Position numbers and translations under genes: made by a program. A stretch of DNA of 64,000 nt, from positions 1-64,000 of the forward strand of contig DAOMOP010000002.1 in assembly GCA_035444405.1 (NCBI GenBank). The letters run 5' to 3'. Origin of the DNA: DAOMOP01 sp035444405. GTDB lineage: Bacteria; Pseudomonadota; Gammaproteobacteria; Burkholderiales; Rhodocyclaceae. Positions 42,618 to 51,641 of the stretch are shown here, one piece after another. Below the pieces are notes generated by a model. It was not told the DNA's origin and made no database searches. It saw only the letters and a list, made by a program, of their open reading frames with translations. Position 1 is the first letter of the stretch, and every line of letters begins with the position of its first letter.

Positions 42618-43124
42618 ATGCCGCTCTACCACTTCATCCAGCGTGCCGACGACGGGCTCGCGACCGTCGAGCGTGCGCTCGCGATCGCGCTCACCGCCGC
42701 ACTCACCTGCATCATGATGGTGCAGGTCGTGCTGCGCTATTTCTTCAGCGCACCGCTGTTCTGGGCCGAGGAGGTCGCCGTGCAGCTTCTCGTGTTCATG
42801 ACGCTGATCGGCCTGTCGCTCTTGGTGCGCGCCGAGAAGCTCGTCGCGATCGACTTCGTCATGCATGCATTGAAAAGCCGCGGCCGCCATCTGCTCAACA
42901 TCGTGCTCGGCCTCGGCTTCCTCGTGCTGCTCGCCTTTCTCGCGTGGCTCGCCTGGCAATGGGTGAGCCGCCCGGACGTGCGCCTCGAGCTCGGCGCGAC
43001 GATCCGGCTGCCGCGCTGGTACAACTACAGTCTGCTGCCGGGTGCGCTGCTGGCGATGGCCTTTCACCAGTTCGCCGCCGTGCTGCGTCACGCGCGCGCG
43101 GCGCTCGCCGGAGCCCGCCCATGA
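42618..43124 (+). CDS. dctQ: TRAP transporter small permease
   Basis: A 168-residue protein with four predicted helices: ALTAALTCIMMVQVVLRYFF, VAVQLLVFMTLIGLSLLVRAEK, then two more. Start at 42618 (MPLYHFIQRADDG) follows GGGAGTAACGCTTTC. Its stop overlaps the next gene by four bases (43121-43124). Second gene of the gentisate-linked TRAP transporter; gap of 188 bases after dctP has no gene. Confidence 0.9.
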   Translation: MPLYHFIQRADDGLATVERALAIALTAALTCIMMVQVVLRYFFSAPLFWAEEVAVQLLVFMTLIGLSLLVRAEKLVAIDFVMHALKSRGRHLLNIVLGLGFLVLLAFLAWLAWQWVSRPDVRLELGATIRLPRWYNYSLLPGALLAMAFHQFAAVLRHARAALAGARP

Positions 43125-44395
43125 TCACCGCCATCGTCTTTCTCGGGCTGCTGTTTGCCGGCTTGCCGATTTTTGGCGCGATCCTCGCCGGCGCGATCGC
43201 GTTCCTGGTGACGCACGACCTGGCCGTGCTGTTCGACTCGATCCCGATCCAGTTCTATGGCGCGCTCGAGATCACCGGCCTGCTCGCGATCCCGCTGTTC
43301 ATGCTGGTCGGCGAGATCATGAACAAGGCCGGCCTGACGCAGCGCCTGATCGCAGTCGCCGAGGTGCTGGTCGGCGGTCTCAAGGGCGGGCTTGCGTACG
43401 CGAACCTGTTCACGAACGCGATGGCCGCCTCGATCCTCGGCTCCGCGGTCGCGCAGATCGGCGTGATGAGCAAGGTGATGATTCCGGCGATGGAGCAGCG
43501 CGGCTACGACAAGTCGTTCTCGGGTGCGGTGACGGTGTCGGCGGGGCTGCTCGGACCCATCATCCCGCCATCGATGCTGATGATCATCTACGGCGTCGTC
43601 GCCGTGCAGCCGATCGGGCCGCTGTTCATCGCCGGCATCATCCCCGGCCTGCTGATCGTCGCCGCCCTGGCCGGCGTGATCTTCCTGTACGGCCAGTTCG
43701 GCGATGCGCTCCCCGACGGCACGCCGACGCGCTGGCGCGATTCGTGGCGCACCATCGTCGCCGGCATCGCGCCGGGCTCGATTCCGGTGGTCGTCATCGT
43801 CGGCATCATGGCCGGCGTGATGACGCCGACCGAAGCCGGCGCGGTGGCCGCGATCATCGCGCTGCTGCTCGGCTTCGCCTACCGCGAGCTCAGGCTCGGC
43901 GACCTGCCGGCGATCCTGCACGCGGTCGCGCTCAACACCGCGACGATCACCGGACTGATCGCCGCCGCGTCGGTGTTCAGCTGGGCGCTCGCGTTCGAGG
44001 GCGTGCCGGATCGGCTGGTCGAGCTGATCTCGGGCCTGACCGACTCGCCGGTCGTGTTCCTGCTGCTGGTCGCTGCGCTGATGCTGGGGCTGGGCATGCT
44101 GCTCGAGAGCATCAGCGTGCTGATCGTGATCGTGCCGATCCTGATGCCGGTGGTCGTCGCGCTGGGCATCGACCCGATCCACTTCGGTGTCGTCGCGACG
44201 GTCGCGACCGTGATGGGGCTGGTCACGCCGCCGGTCGGCCCCGGCCTCTACATCGCGATGGTGCAGGCCAACCTGCGTATGGGCCGGCTGTTCTACGCGA
44301 CCGTGCCGTTCCTGCTCGCGGTGCTCGCGATGATGGCGGTCATCATCGTCGTGCCCGAGCTGTCGACCTGGCTGCCGAGCCTCGGCACGCGATGA
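43121..44395 (+). CDS. dctM: TRAP transporter large permease
   Basis: A 424-residue polytopic permease: MITAIVFLGLLFAGLPIFGAILAGAIAFLV, then GLLGPIIPPSMLMIIYGVVAVQPIGPLF, GVMTPTEAGAVAAIIALLLG and VTPPVGPGLYIAM near the end (all family motifs). It overlaps dctQ by four bases. It completes the second TRAP importer of the region and probably carries 3-hydroxybenzoate or a related acid driven by Na+. Confidence 0.92.
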   Translation: MITAIVFLGLLFAGLPIFGAILAGAIAFLVTHDLAVLFDSIPIQFYGALEITGLLAIPLFMLVGEIMNKAGLTQRLIAVAEVLVGGLKGGLAYANLFTNAMAASILGSAVAQIGVMSKVMIPAMEQRGYDKSFSGAVTVSAGLLGPIIPPSMLMIIYGVVAVQPIGPLFIAGIIPGLLIVAALAGVIFLYGQFGDALPDGTPTRWRDSWRTIVAGIAPGSIPVVVIVGIMAGVMTPTEAGAVAAIIALLLGFAYRELRLGDLPAILHAVALNTATITGLIAAASVFSWALAFEGVPDRLVELISGLTDSPVVFLLLVAALMLGLGMLLESISVLIVIVPILMPVVVALGIDPIHFGVVATVATVMGLVTPPVGPGLYIAMVQANLRMGRLFYATVPFLLAVLAMMAVIIVVPELSTWLPSLGTR

Positions 44396-44443
44396 GCCGC
44401 ACCGCCGCAGAGCAACGCTTTTTTCGACCAAGGAGACTACGAC

Positions 44444-44719
44444 ATGAACCCGATCAACCGCTGGATCGCGCATACCGACACCCGCATGGCGCTGATGCGC
44501 CGCATGCTGGCACGCTTCGCCGCCGACGCCGGGGCAATGGCCGCGAGCGATATCGATCCGACCTTGCGCAGCGCCCTCTCGCGCTGCCGGGCGTGCAGCG
44601 CGGAAGACGTGTGCCGGCACTGGCTGGATGGCACCGGACACACGAGCGAAGCGTCGTCGTTCTGCCCGAATGCCGACACGTTCACACGGGTGCGTGACGG
44701 ACGAGCGGTCGACGCTTGA
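44444..44719 (+). CDS. DUF6455-like small protein
   Basis: A 91-residue soluble protein with a compact cysteine pattern: CRACSAEDVCRHWL and a final FCPNADTF. These fit the uncharacterised DUF6455 group, perhaps metal-binding. AAGGAGACTACGAC precedes the ATG. It follows dctM by 48 bases and may be in the same operon; no role in gentisate use is known. A convergent hairpin lies downstream. Confidence 0.75.
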   Translation: MNPINRWIAHTDTRMALMRRMLARFAADAGAMAASDIDPTLRSALSRCRACSAEDVCRHWLDGTGHTSEASSFCPNADTFTRVRDGRAVDA

Positions 44720-44793
44720 GGCCGCGGGGCACGAACATGGCAGACGGGGCAGGCAGGATCACCGGCTGATGCACGCATGCGACCCGCCCTGGC

Positions 44794-44814
44794 GCCTCGT
44801 CAACGCGACGAGGC
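44794..44814. terminator. Hairpin between DUF6455 gene and kynA
   Basis: GCCTCGT and ACGAGGC with a 7-base loop between two convergent genes. No T-tract, so a weak or factor-assisted terminator. Confidence 0.45.
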
Positions 44815-44893
44815 CTGGCGTGGCCTCACAACTCGGTGCGCGCCTGCACGCTGCGTCGCCGCCGTCCGAGCCGCATTGCCGGATCCGACGTTC

Positions 44894-45742
44894 TCACAGG
44901 TCGGTGCGCGCCTGCCACAGCTCCGGAAACAGCTCGGTATCGAGCATGCGCCGCAGATACGGCACGCCAGCGGTGCCGCCGGTGCCGCTCTTGCCGCCGA
45001 TGATGCGCGACACCGTCTGCATGTGGCGGAAGCGCCAGTGCAGGAAGGCATCTTCGAGATCGACGAGCTCCTCGGCGAGCTCGTAGAGGTCGAAATGCGT
45101 GTCGGGGTCGCGGTACACCGCCAGCCACGCCTGCTCGACGCTGGGGTTGGCGCGGTAGGCTTGCGTGACGTCGCGGTTCAGCACCGCCGCATCGATCGCG
45201 AAGCCGCGTGCGGCGAGGATGCGGATCGCCTCGTCGTAGAGCGACGGGGCGTGCAGCGCCGCCTCGAGCCGGTCGAGCAGGTCCGGCCGGTGCGCGTGCG
45301 GCTTCAGCAGCTCGCGGTTCTTGTTGCCGAGCCTGAACTCGATGAGCCGGTACTGCCACGACTGGAAGCCGCTCGACTGGCCGAGCCGTGCGCGGATGCG
45401 GCTGTACTCGGACGGCGTCATCGTCGCGAGCACGTTCCACGCCTGGATGAGCTGCTCCATGATGCGCGACACGCGCGCGAGCGCCTTGAACGCCGGCGGC
45501 AGCGCGTCGGCGCGTACGAACGCGAGCGCCTGCTCGAGCTCGTGCAGCATCAGCTTCATCCACAGCTCGCTGGTCTGGTGCTGGATGATGAACAGCATCT
45601 CGTTCGGATCGTCCGAACGGGGATGCTGCGCGTCGAGAATGGCGTCGAGCGCGAGATAGTCGGTGTAGCTCATGCGCTCGCCGAACTCGGTCACCGCCCC
45701 GCCGAGCCGGGCGGAGTCGTCCATCCTGCCGCCGTCACTCAT
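44894..45742 (-). CDS. kynA: Tryptophan 2,3-dioxygenase
   Basis: A 282-residue haem enzyme that opens the tryptophan ring to N-formylkynurenine. LFIIQHQTSELWMKLMLHELEQA is the distal haem signature; QSSGFQSWQYRLIEFRLGNKN and RHMQTVSRIIGGKSGTGGTAGVPYL (proximal histidine and C-terminal motif) are also seen. Start at 45742 (MSDGGRMDDSARLGG) has GGGAA at good spacing; an in-frame ATG at 45754 is possible. Last gene of the kynB-kynU-kynA run. Confidence 0.94.
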   Translation of the reverse strand: MSDGGRMDDSARLGGAVTEFGERMSYTDYLALDAILDAQHPRSDDPNEMLFIIQHQTSELWMKLMLHELEQALAFVRADALPPAFKALARVSRIMEQLIQAWNVLATMTPSEYSRIRARLGQSSGFQSWQYRLIEFRLGNKNRELLKPHAHRPDLLDRLEAALHAPSLYDEAIRILAARGFAIDAAVLNRDVTQAYRANPSVEQAWLAVYRDPDTHFDLYELAEELVDLEDAFLHWRFRHMQTVSRIIGGKSGTGGTAGVPYLRRMLDTELFPELWQARTDL

Positions 45743-45768
45743 GTCGTTTCCCATATGCGCCGCCCTGC

Positions 45769-47013
45769 TCAGGTGACCGCTGCGCGCGCATGAAATTCGG
45801 GCCGATCCCAGTCGCCGCTGTCGATGAGCTGCGCGAGCACCTCGACGGCGTCCCACACGTCGCAATGGCGCGTGTAGAGCGGGGTGAAGCCGAAGCGCAC
45901 GAGGTCGGGTGCGCGGAAATCGCCGATCACGCCGCGATCGATCAGCGCCTGCATCAGCGCGTAGCCCTGCGGATGGCGAAAGCTCACCTGCGAGCCGCGC
46001 TCGGCCGCGTCGCGCGGCGACGCGAGCGCGAGCTGCGGGCAGCGCGCCTCGACGAGCGCGATGAAGGCCTCGGTGAGCGCGACCGATTTTTCGCGCACGG
46101 CGGCGATGTCGGCCTCGAGCATCAGGTCCACGCCGCACTCGAGCGCGGTCGTCGCGAGCACCTGTGGCGTGCCGCACAGGTAGCGGGCGATGCCGGTGGC
46201 CGGCCGGTACACCGGATCGAAGTCGAACGGCGCCGCGTGGCCCATCCAGCCCGACAGCGGCTGCACGAAGGCGTCCTGGTGACGTGCCGCGACCCACACG
46301 AAGGCCGGCGCGCCGGGGCCGCCGTTCAGATACTTGTAGCCGCAGCCGACTGCGAAGTCGGCGCGCGCGGCGTTCAGATCGACCGGCACCGCGCCGGCCG
46401 AATGCGCGAGATCCCACAGCGCGAACGCGCCGGCACGCTGCGCCGCGGCGGTCAGCCGCGCCATGTCGTGGATGCGGCCGCTGCGGTAATTGACGTGCGT
46501 GAGCATCAGCACTGCGGTGTCGCCGTCGAGCGCCGCCTCGACCGTTTCCGCGTCCGGGTCGTCGGGCAGCAGCACGAGCTCGTGGCCGCGCCCGAGAAAG
46601 GCCGCCAGGCCCTGCGCGATGTAGAGATCGGTCGGGAAGTTGTCGCGCTGCGAGACGATCTTCGTGCGCCCGGGCTTCAGCGCCAGCGCCGCGGCGAGCA
46701 CCTTGAAGAGGTTCGCCGAGGTCGAGTCGGCGACCACGGTCTCGCCGGCGGCCGCACCGATGAGCCGCCCGATCTTGTCGCCGACGCGCGTGGGCAGGCC
46801 GATCCAGTCGGCGCTGTTCCAGCTGCGGATCAGGCCTTCGCCCCATTCGTGCTCGACCGCCTGCTGCAGCCGCGCAGCGGCCGCGACCGGCCGCGCGCCG
46901 AGCGAGTTGCCGTCGAGGTAGATCACGCCCGGCGGCAGCGCGAAGCGCTCGCGGAAGGCGGCGAGCGGGTCGGCGCCGTCGCGGCGCACGCATTCGTCAC
47001 GGGTGAGTTGCAA
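45769..47013 (-). CDS. kynU: Kynureninase
   Basis: A 414-residue PLP enzyme that splits kynurenine to anthranilate and alanine. Family motifs: YLDGNSLGARPVAA, DSTSANLFKVLAAAL, DLAHSAGAVPVDLNA, CGYKYLNGGPGAPAFV with the PLP lysine, and VSFRHPQGYALMQAL. The start codon is TTG (MQLTRDECVRRDG), six bases after AAGGAG; no better ATG is near. It follows kynB by 18 bases and stops 26 bases before kynA. Confidence 0.94.
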   Translation of the reverse strand: MQLTRDECVRRDGADPLAAFRERFALPPGVIYLDGNSLGARPVAAAARLQQAVEHEWGEGLIRSWNSADWIGLPTRVGDKIGRLIGAAAGETVVADSTSANLFKVLAAALALKPGRTKIVSQRDNFPTDLYIAQGLAAFLGRGHELVLLPDDPDAETVEAALDGDTAVLMLTHVNYRSGRIHDMARLTAAAQRAGAFALWDLAHSAGAVPVDLNAARADFAVGCGYKYLNGGPGAPAFVWVAARHQDAFVQPLSGWMGHAAPFDFDPVYRPATGIARYLCGTPQVLATTALECGVDLMLEADIAAVREKSVALTEAFIALVEARCPQLALASPRDAAERGSQVSFRHPQGYALMQALIDRGVIGDFRAPDLVRFGFTPLYTRHCDVWDAVEVLAQLIDSGDWDRPEFHARAAVT

Positions 47014-47031
47014 CTCAATCTCCTTCGTTCG

Positions 47032-47652
47032 TCAGACGGTACGCAGCACCGCGCGCACCGGCGAGGCATCGAGCCCGGCGAGCTTGAGCGGCAGCGCGAT
47101 CAGCTCGTAGTCGCCCTCGGCGACCGCATCGAGCACGAGCCCTTCGAGAATCACCATGCCGTGACGGCACACGGCGAGGTGGGCATCCATGGTCTTGGAC
47201 TCCTGCGGATCGAGCGATGGCGTGTCGAGCCCGATCAGACGCACGCCGGCCGCCGCGAGGCAGTCGACCGTCTCGGCGGCGACCGCGCAGAAATCGCTGT
47301 CCCAGCCATCGACCGGGGCCTGCGCATAGGTGCGCAGCAGCACGCGCGGCGGACAGCCACGCAGCCGCTCGGCGATCTCGCCCGGACGAACCACCCCACG
47401 CGCGCCGATCACGTGGATCACGCGGCACGGACCGACGTAGGTATCGAGCGCGACGCGGTCGATCGGCGCACCGGCCGCGTCGAAGTGAAACGGCGCATCG
47501 ACGTGCGCGCCGGTGTGCGTCGAGAAGCTGACCTTCGACACATTGACCGGGCAGTCGGGGCCGATCGTCCACGTGCGCTCGAACTCGACCGGCGCGTCTC
47601 CCGGCCATACCGGCAGGCCGGGGTGGATGGCCGGGCTGATGTCGATGATCAT
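47032..47652 (-). CDS. kynB: Kynurenine formamidase
   Basis: A 206-residue metal-dependent cyclase-fold hydrolase. FSTHTGAHVDAPFHFD is the metal-binding signature; GLDTPSLDPQESKTMDAHLAV is the second. It converts N-formylkynurenine to kynurenine and formate. Starts MIIDISPAIHPGLPVWPGD. It follows the SDR gene by 15 bases and precedes kynU by 18, forming a tight operon. Confidence 0.94.
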   Translation of the reverse strand: MIIDISPAIHPGLPVWPGDAPVEFERTWTIGPDCPVNVSKVSFSTHTGAHVDAPFHFDAAGAPIDRVALDTYVGPCRVIHVIGARGVVRPGEIAERLRGCPPRVLLRTYAQAPVDGWDSDFCAVAAETVDCLAAAGVRLIGLDTPSLDPQESKTMDAHLAVCRHGMVILEGLVLDAVAEGDYELIALPLKLAGLDASPVRAVLRTV

Positions 47653-47667
47653 GCGCGGCGTGCCGGA

Positions 47668-48399
47668 TCAGAACTTCTCGACCCACGGCCGCAGGTCGAG
47701 CTCGTGCGTCCACGCGCTGCGTGGCTGGCGCCACAACTGGAAGTAGGCTTCGGCGATGGCGGCCGGATCGAGCTGGTCCTCGCGCGCGGCGGCGCCCACT
47801 GCCTCGACGACCTCGGGCGGACGGATGTGGCCGTCGATGATGACGTGCGCGACGTGGATGCCGCGCGGGTGCAGCTCGCGCGCCATGCTCTGCGCCAGGG
47901 CCCGCAGTCCGAACTTGGCGACCGCGAAGCTGTGAAAGCGCGCGCTGCCGCGCAGGCTCGCCGTCGCGCCGGTAAACAGGATGGTGCCGGCCGGCCCGCC
48001 CTCGTCGATGCGTTGCGCCATCGCACGCGCGGCGGCGCGCCCGACCACAAAGCCGCCGAGGCAGCCCGTTCGCCATGCGCTCTCGAAGGCCTCCACGGTG
48101 GTGTCGAGAATGCTGCCTTCGACGAAGTCGCCGGCGTTGTAGATCACGACATCGGGCGGGCCGAGCTCGGCGACGACGTTGCGAAACAGTGCGTCGACCG
48201 ACGACTCGACGCTGGCGTCGCACTCGTAGGCACGTCCGTAGTGCCCGATGCCGGAACACTCGATCGCGAGCGTCTCGAGTCGGTCGGCATGGCGCGCGGC
48301 CATCGCCACATTCATCTCGGCGCGCGCGAAGCGCTGCGCCAGCGCGCACCCGAGCCCAGGCCCCGCCCCGACGATCATTGCCACTTGACTGCGATCCAT
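47668..48399 (-). CDS. Short-chain dehydrogenase/reductase at head of the kyn operon
   Basis: A 243-residue SDR. Nucleotide site VAMIVGAGPGLGCALAQRFA; the usual catalytic Ser is in LFTGATASLRGSARFHSFAVAKFG, where the expected Tyr of YxxxK is replaced by Phe (FHSFAVAK), so classical catalysis is doubtful unless another residue serves. First gene of the kyn operon, 322 bases from the divergent 2-aminobenzoate-CoA ligase. Its substrate is unknown; a role in aromatic or CoA-ester reduction is possible from context only. Confidence 0.78.
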   Translation of the reverse strand: MDRSQVAMIVGAGPGLGCALAQRFARAEMNVAMAARHADRLETLAIECSGIGHYGRAYECDASVESSVDALFRNVVAELGPPDVVIYNAGDFVEGSILDTTVEAFESAWRTGCLGGFVVGRAAARAMAQRIDEGGPAGTILFTGATASLRGSARFHSFAVAKFGLRALAQSMARELHPRGIHVAHVIIDGHIRPPEVVEAVGAAAREDQLDPAAIAEAYFQLWRQPRSAWTHELDLRPWVEKF

Positions 48400-48721
48400 A
48401 GCCTGCCTCCTCTGTCGATGTGGTCCGCCGGGCTGCCGGCGCTCGCTGGTTCAGCATAGCTCACAAAAGCGCCCCCTCGCAGATCACCTGCCTGCCGAAC
48501 GACGCCCCGGCGGCAGCCCTTGCACCGGTGCACAGGCCGTCATGCTGATTCGGTTCTATACTATTTCAGGAACAACCATTCATGCGTTGACAGCCCATGC
48601 AAACTTCCCGACACTGCAATCGACCAGGCGGCCAGCCAACACCGTGCCCTCGCGCGCGGCGCCGCGCATGAACATCCGGGCTCACGACGATGCTCGCCCG
48701 AACATCGGTAGAGGAGACACC
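48400..48721. other. Divergent promoter region, kyn operon / 2-aminobenzoate-CoA ligase
   Basis: 322 bases. A perfect 12-bp palindrome TGCACCGGTGCA is at 48521-48532, a good -10 TATACT at 48557-48562, and a consensus -35 TTGACA at 48587-48592 facing right. MarR- or BoxR-type control of both directions is plausible but unproven. Confidence 0.5.
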
Positions 48722-50329
48722 ATGACCCGCAGCGCCCATGTCGACCCCTTCGTCCGCGACCATCTTCCGCCTCCCGAGCAGTGGCCCGAGTTCATCTTCG
48801 AGCGGCCGGAGCTGCAGTTTCCCGAGCGCCTCAATGCGGCCGTGATGCTGCTCGACCAGGCCGTCGAGCAGGGCCACGGCGAGCGCCCCGCCATTCTCGG
48901 TGACAACGTCCGCTGGACCTACCGCGAGCTGCAGCAGCAGGTCGATCGCATTGCGCGGGTGCTGGTCGAGGACACCGGGCTGCAGCCCGGCAACCGCGTG
49001 CTGCTGCGCGGGGCCAACAGCCCGATGCTCGCTGCATGCTGGCTGGCGGTGCTGAAGGCGGGCGCGATCGCGGTCGGCACGATGCCGCTGCTGCGCGCGA
49101 AGGAGCTCGGCGACGTCATCCGCATCGCCCAGGTGTCGCACGCGCTGTGCGACGGCAAGCTCGCGGCCGAGCTCGAGCAGGCCCGCGCCGGGCACCCGCA
49201 GCTCGCCCACGTGCTGCTATACGCCGAGGGCGGCGAGCTCGAGGCCCGGGCGGCGCGCAAACCCGATGGTTTCGCCGCCGTCGACACCGCCGCCGAGGAT
49301 CCGGCGCTGGTGGCGTTCACGTCGGGCACGACCGGCGTGCCGAAGGGCACGGTGCATTTTCACCGCGACGTGATGGCGATGTGCGAGGTGTTTCCGCGCC
49401 ATTGTCTGAAGCCCGCCGCCGACGACGTCTTCATCGGCTCGCCGCCGCTCGCGTTCACGTTCGGCCTCGGCGGCCTGCTGTGCTTTCCGCTGTGGGCACG
49501 TGCGGCCACGGTGCTGCTCGAGAAGCTCACGCCCGAACCGCTGCTGCAGGCGATCCAGGACTATCGCGCGACGATCTGCTTCACGTCACCGACCGCGTAC
49601 CGCCAGATGGCAGCGATGGTCTCGCACTACGATATCTCCAGCCTGCAGAAGTGCGTGTCCGCGGGCGAGGCGCTGCCGACCGACACGCGCGACAAGTGGC
49701 GCGAGGCGACCGGCATCGAGATCCACGACGGCATCGGCGGCACCGAGGTCATGCACATCTACATGGCCTCCGGTCCGGAGGACTACCGCCCCGGCGCAGT
49801 CGGCAGGATGCTGCCCGGCTATCGCGGCATGATCGTCGACGACGACATGAACCCGCTGCCGCCCGGCGAGATCGGCAAGCTCGCGATCAAGGGTCCGACC
49901 GGCTGCCGCTATCTCGCCGACGAGCGCCAGAAGAACTATGTGCGCAACGGCTGGAACCTGCCCGGCGATGCCTTCCACATGGACGAGGACGGCTACTTCT
50001 ATTACCACGCACGCACCGACGACATGATCGTCTCGTCCGGATACAACATCGGCGCCCCCGAAGTCGAATGGGCGCTGCTCGCGCACCCGGCCGTGGCCGA
50101 ATGCGGCGTGACCGGCGTACCCGACCCTGAGCGCGGCCAGATCGTGAAGGCCTTCGTCGTGCTCAAGCCCGAGTTCAGCCCCTCCGAACGGCTTGCCGCC
50201 GAGCTTCAGGAGTTCGTCAAGCGCACCGTGGCACCGTACAAGTATCCGCGCGCCGTGCGCTTCGTCGAGTCGCTGCCGCGCACCGAGACCGGCAAGCTGC
50301 AGCGCTTCCGCCTGCGCGCACTGCCCTGA
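48722..50329 (+). CDS. abmG: 2-aminobenzoate-CoA ligase (benzoate-CoA ligase family)
   Basis: A 535-residue AMP-forming ligase. AFTSGTTGVPKGTVHFHRDVM, VSAGEALPTDTRDKWREATG, DGIGGTEVMHIYMASG and the catalytic-lysine tail PRTETGKLQRFRLR mark the family; the N-terminal FPERLNAAVMLLDQAVEQG fits aminobenzoate ligases. It would activate anthranilate to 2-aminobenzoyl-CoA using ATP. GAGGAGACACC precedes the ATG; in-frame upstream starts lack this. Placement opposite kynBUA, which makes anthranilate, supports the substrate. The 2-aminobenzoyl-CoA monooxygenase/reductase that would follow is not in this window. Confidence 0.82.
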   Translation: MTRSAHVDPFVRDHLPPPEQWPEFIFERPELQFPERLNAAVMLLDQAVEQGHGERPAILGDNVRWTYRELQQQVDRIARVLVEDTGLQPGNRVLLRGANSPMLAACWLAVLKAGAIAVGTMPLLRAKELGDVIRIAQVSHALCDGKLAAELEQARAGHPQLAHVLLYAEGGELEARAARKPDGFAAVDTAAEDPALVAFTSGTTGVPKGTVHFHRDVMAMCEVFPRHCLKPAADDVFIGSPPLAFTFGLGGLLCFPLWARAATVLLEKLTPEPLLQAIQDYRATICFTSPTAYRQMAAMVSHYDISSLQKCVSAGEALPTDTRDKWREATGIEIHDGIGGTEVMHIYMASGPEDYRPGAVGRMLPGYRGMIVDDDMNPLPPGEIGKLAIKGPTGCRYLADERQKNYVRNGWNLPGDAFHMDEDGYFYYHARTDDMIVSSGYNIGAPEVEWALLAHPAVAECGVTGVPDPERGQIVKAFVVLKPEFSPSERLAAELQEFVKRTVAPYKYPRAVRFVESLPRTETGKLQRFRLRALP

Positions 50330-50391
50330 CGGTCCGACCGCCGCGACATGGAGAGCGTCCAGCATGCCCCGCCGAAGCGAAGATTCACGGA

Positions 50392-50402
50392 ATACGTATA
50401 AT
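50392..50402 (+). promoter_or_regulatory. Promoter/operator of marR gene
   Basis: Palindrome ATACGTAT (50392-50399) overlaps a perfect -10 TATAAT (50397-50402). No good -35 is present. MarR-type regulators bind such short palindromes, so autorepression is likely. Confidence 0.55.
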
Positions 50403-50470
50403 TGCGCCCCGCGCGCGTCGAGGCCGGCCGCCCGCGCATGCCGACGACAGACAGCCCCGGAACCCCGTCC

Positions 50471-51004
50471 ATGAGTACCGCCCCATTCGACACCCCGGAC
50501 CGGCCGCCCACGGTCGATCACGAGACCCGCGCCACCGCGGACGACCACGAGGCCTTGCGGCTGTGGCTGCGGGTGCTCGCCTGCACCAACATCATCGAAG
50601 CGGACCTGCGCACGCGCCTGCGCCAGGGCTTCGAATGCACGCTGCCCCGATTCGACCTGATGGCGCAGCTCGATCGCCATCCGAAGGGGCTGAAGATGCG
50701 CGAGTTGTCCAAGCGGCTGATGGTCACCGGCGGCAACGTCACCGGCCTGACCGACAAGCTCGTCGAAGAAGGACTGGTCGAGCGACGCGAGAATCCGAAA
50801 GACCGGCGGGTCTATACGGTGCTGCTCACGCCCGCCGGCAAGCGCCAGTTCCGGCGCATGGCGCAGCAGCACGAGAAGTGGGTGGTCGAGCTCTTTTCCG
50901 GCCTCGACCAGGACGAGAAGGATCAGCTCTTCGAGCTGCTCGGCAAGCTGAAATCGCACATCGTCGACACGCGCGACGGTATCGCCGACGGCGAGCGCGC
51001 CTGA
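50471..51004 (+). CDS. MarR-family regulator
   Basis: A 177-residue winged-helix repressor: MRELSKRLMVTGGNVTGLTDKLVEEGLVERRENPKDRRVYTVLLTPAGKR is the DNA-binding unit (about residues 75-125). MarR/BadR-type proteins respond to aromatic acids or their CoA esters. It lies 141 bases after the 2-aminobenzoate-CoA ligase on the same strand and has its own -10, so it is a likely regulator of anthranilate use. Start at 50471 is the best family match; 50438 is possible. Confidence 0.88.
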   Translation: MSTAPFDTPDRPPTVDHETRATADDHEALRLWLRVLACTNIIEADLRTRLRQGFECTLPRFDLMAQLDRHPKGLKMRELSKRLMVTGGNVTGLTDKLVEEGLVERRENPKDRRVYTVLLTPAGKRQFRRMAQQHEKWVVELFSGLDQDEKDQLFELLGKLKSHIVDTRDGIADGERA

Positions 51005-51086
51005 CGCCGGCGCGCAACGCCAATACCGCTGCCTGCATCTGTTTCATTTCCGCCTGCGCGCGGCGTGCGCGATGGCGGGGCACGCA

Positions 51087-51641
51087 TCAGGCCTTGACCG
51101 GCCGCTTCGCGAGTTTGCGCTGCAGCGTTCGCCGGTGCATCTTCAGCGCCCGCGCCGTCGCCGAGATGTTGCCGTTGTGCTGTGCGAGCACGCGCTGCAG
51201 ATGCTCCCATTCGAGACGATCGATCGACATCGGTTCTTCCGGAGCGGCGGCGTCGATGACCACCTCGTCGGCGGTCAGCGCCTTCACGATTGCATCGACG
51301 TCGGCCGGTTTGGCCAGATACTGGGTCGCACCGAGCTTGACCGCGTCGACCGCGGTCGTGATGCTCGCATAGCCGGTCAGCACCAGCACGCGTGCCTCGG
51401 GATTGGCCTGCAGCAGCGGCTGAATCAGGCGCAAGCCGGACTCGCCGGCCAGATTGAGATCGAGCACGACGAATTCGGGCTCATGCCGACGCGCAAGCTG
51501 CAGCCCCTCCTCCGGCGCGTGCGCACTGAACACCGTGAAGCCGCGCTGCGCCAGGGCCCGAGTGAGGACGCGGTTGAACGCCGGGTCGTCGTCGATCACC
51601 AGCAGATGGGGTTGCGATTCCTCGTCACGCGCGTCCGTCAT
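51087..51641 (-). CDS. regA: RegA/PrrA-family response regulator
   Basis: A 184-residue regulator: receiver domain (HLLVIDDDPAFNRVLTRAL, phosphorylated Asp in FVVLDLNLAGESGL, Lys in QYLAKPAD) and a Fis-type helix-turn-helix GNISATARALKMHRRTLQRKLAKR typical of RegA/PrrA/ActR. It controls respiratory and redox genes in other proteobacteria. ATG at 51641 overlaps the kinase stop by four bases. Lies on the opposite strand from nosZ, 1.6 kb away. Confidence 0.9.
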   Translation of the reverse strand: MTDARDEESQPHLLVIDDDPAFNRVLTRALAQRGFTVFSAHAPEEGLQLARRHEPEFVVLDLNLAGESGLRLIQPLLQANPEARVLVLTGYASITTAVDAVKLGATQYLAKPADVDAIVKALTADEVVIDAAAPEEPMSIDRLEWEHLQRVLAQHNGNISATARALKMHRRTLQRKLAKRPVKA

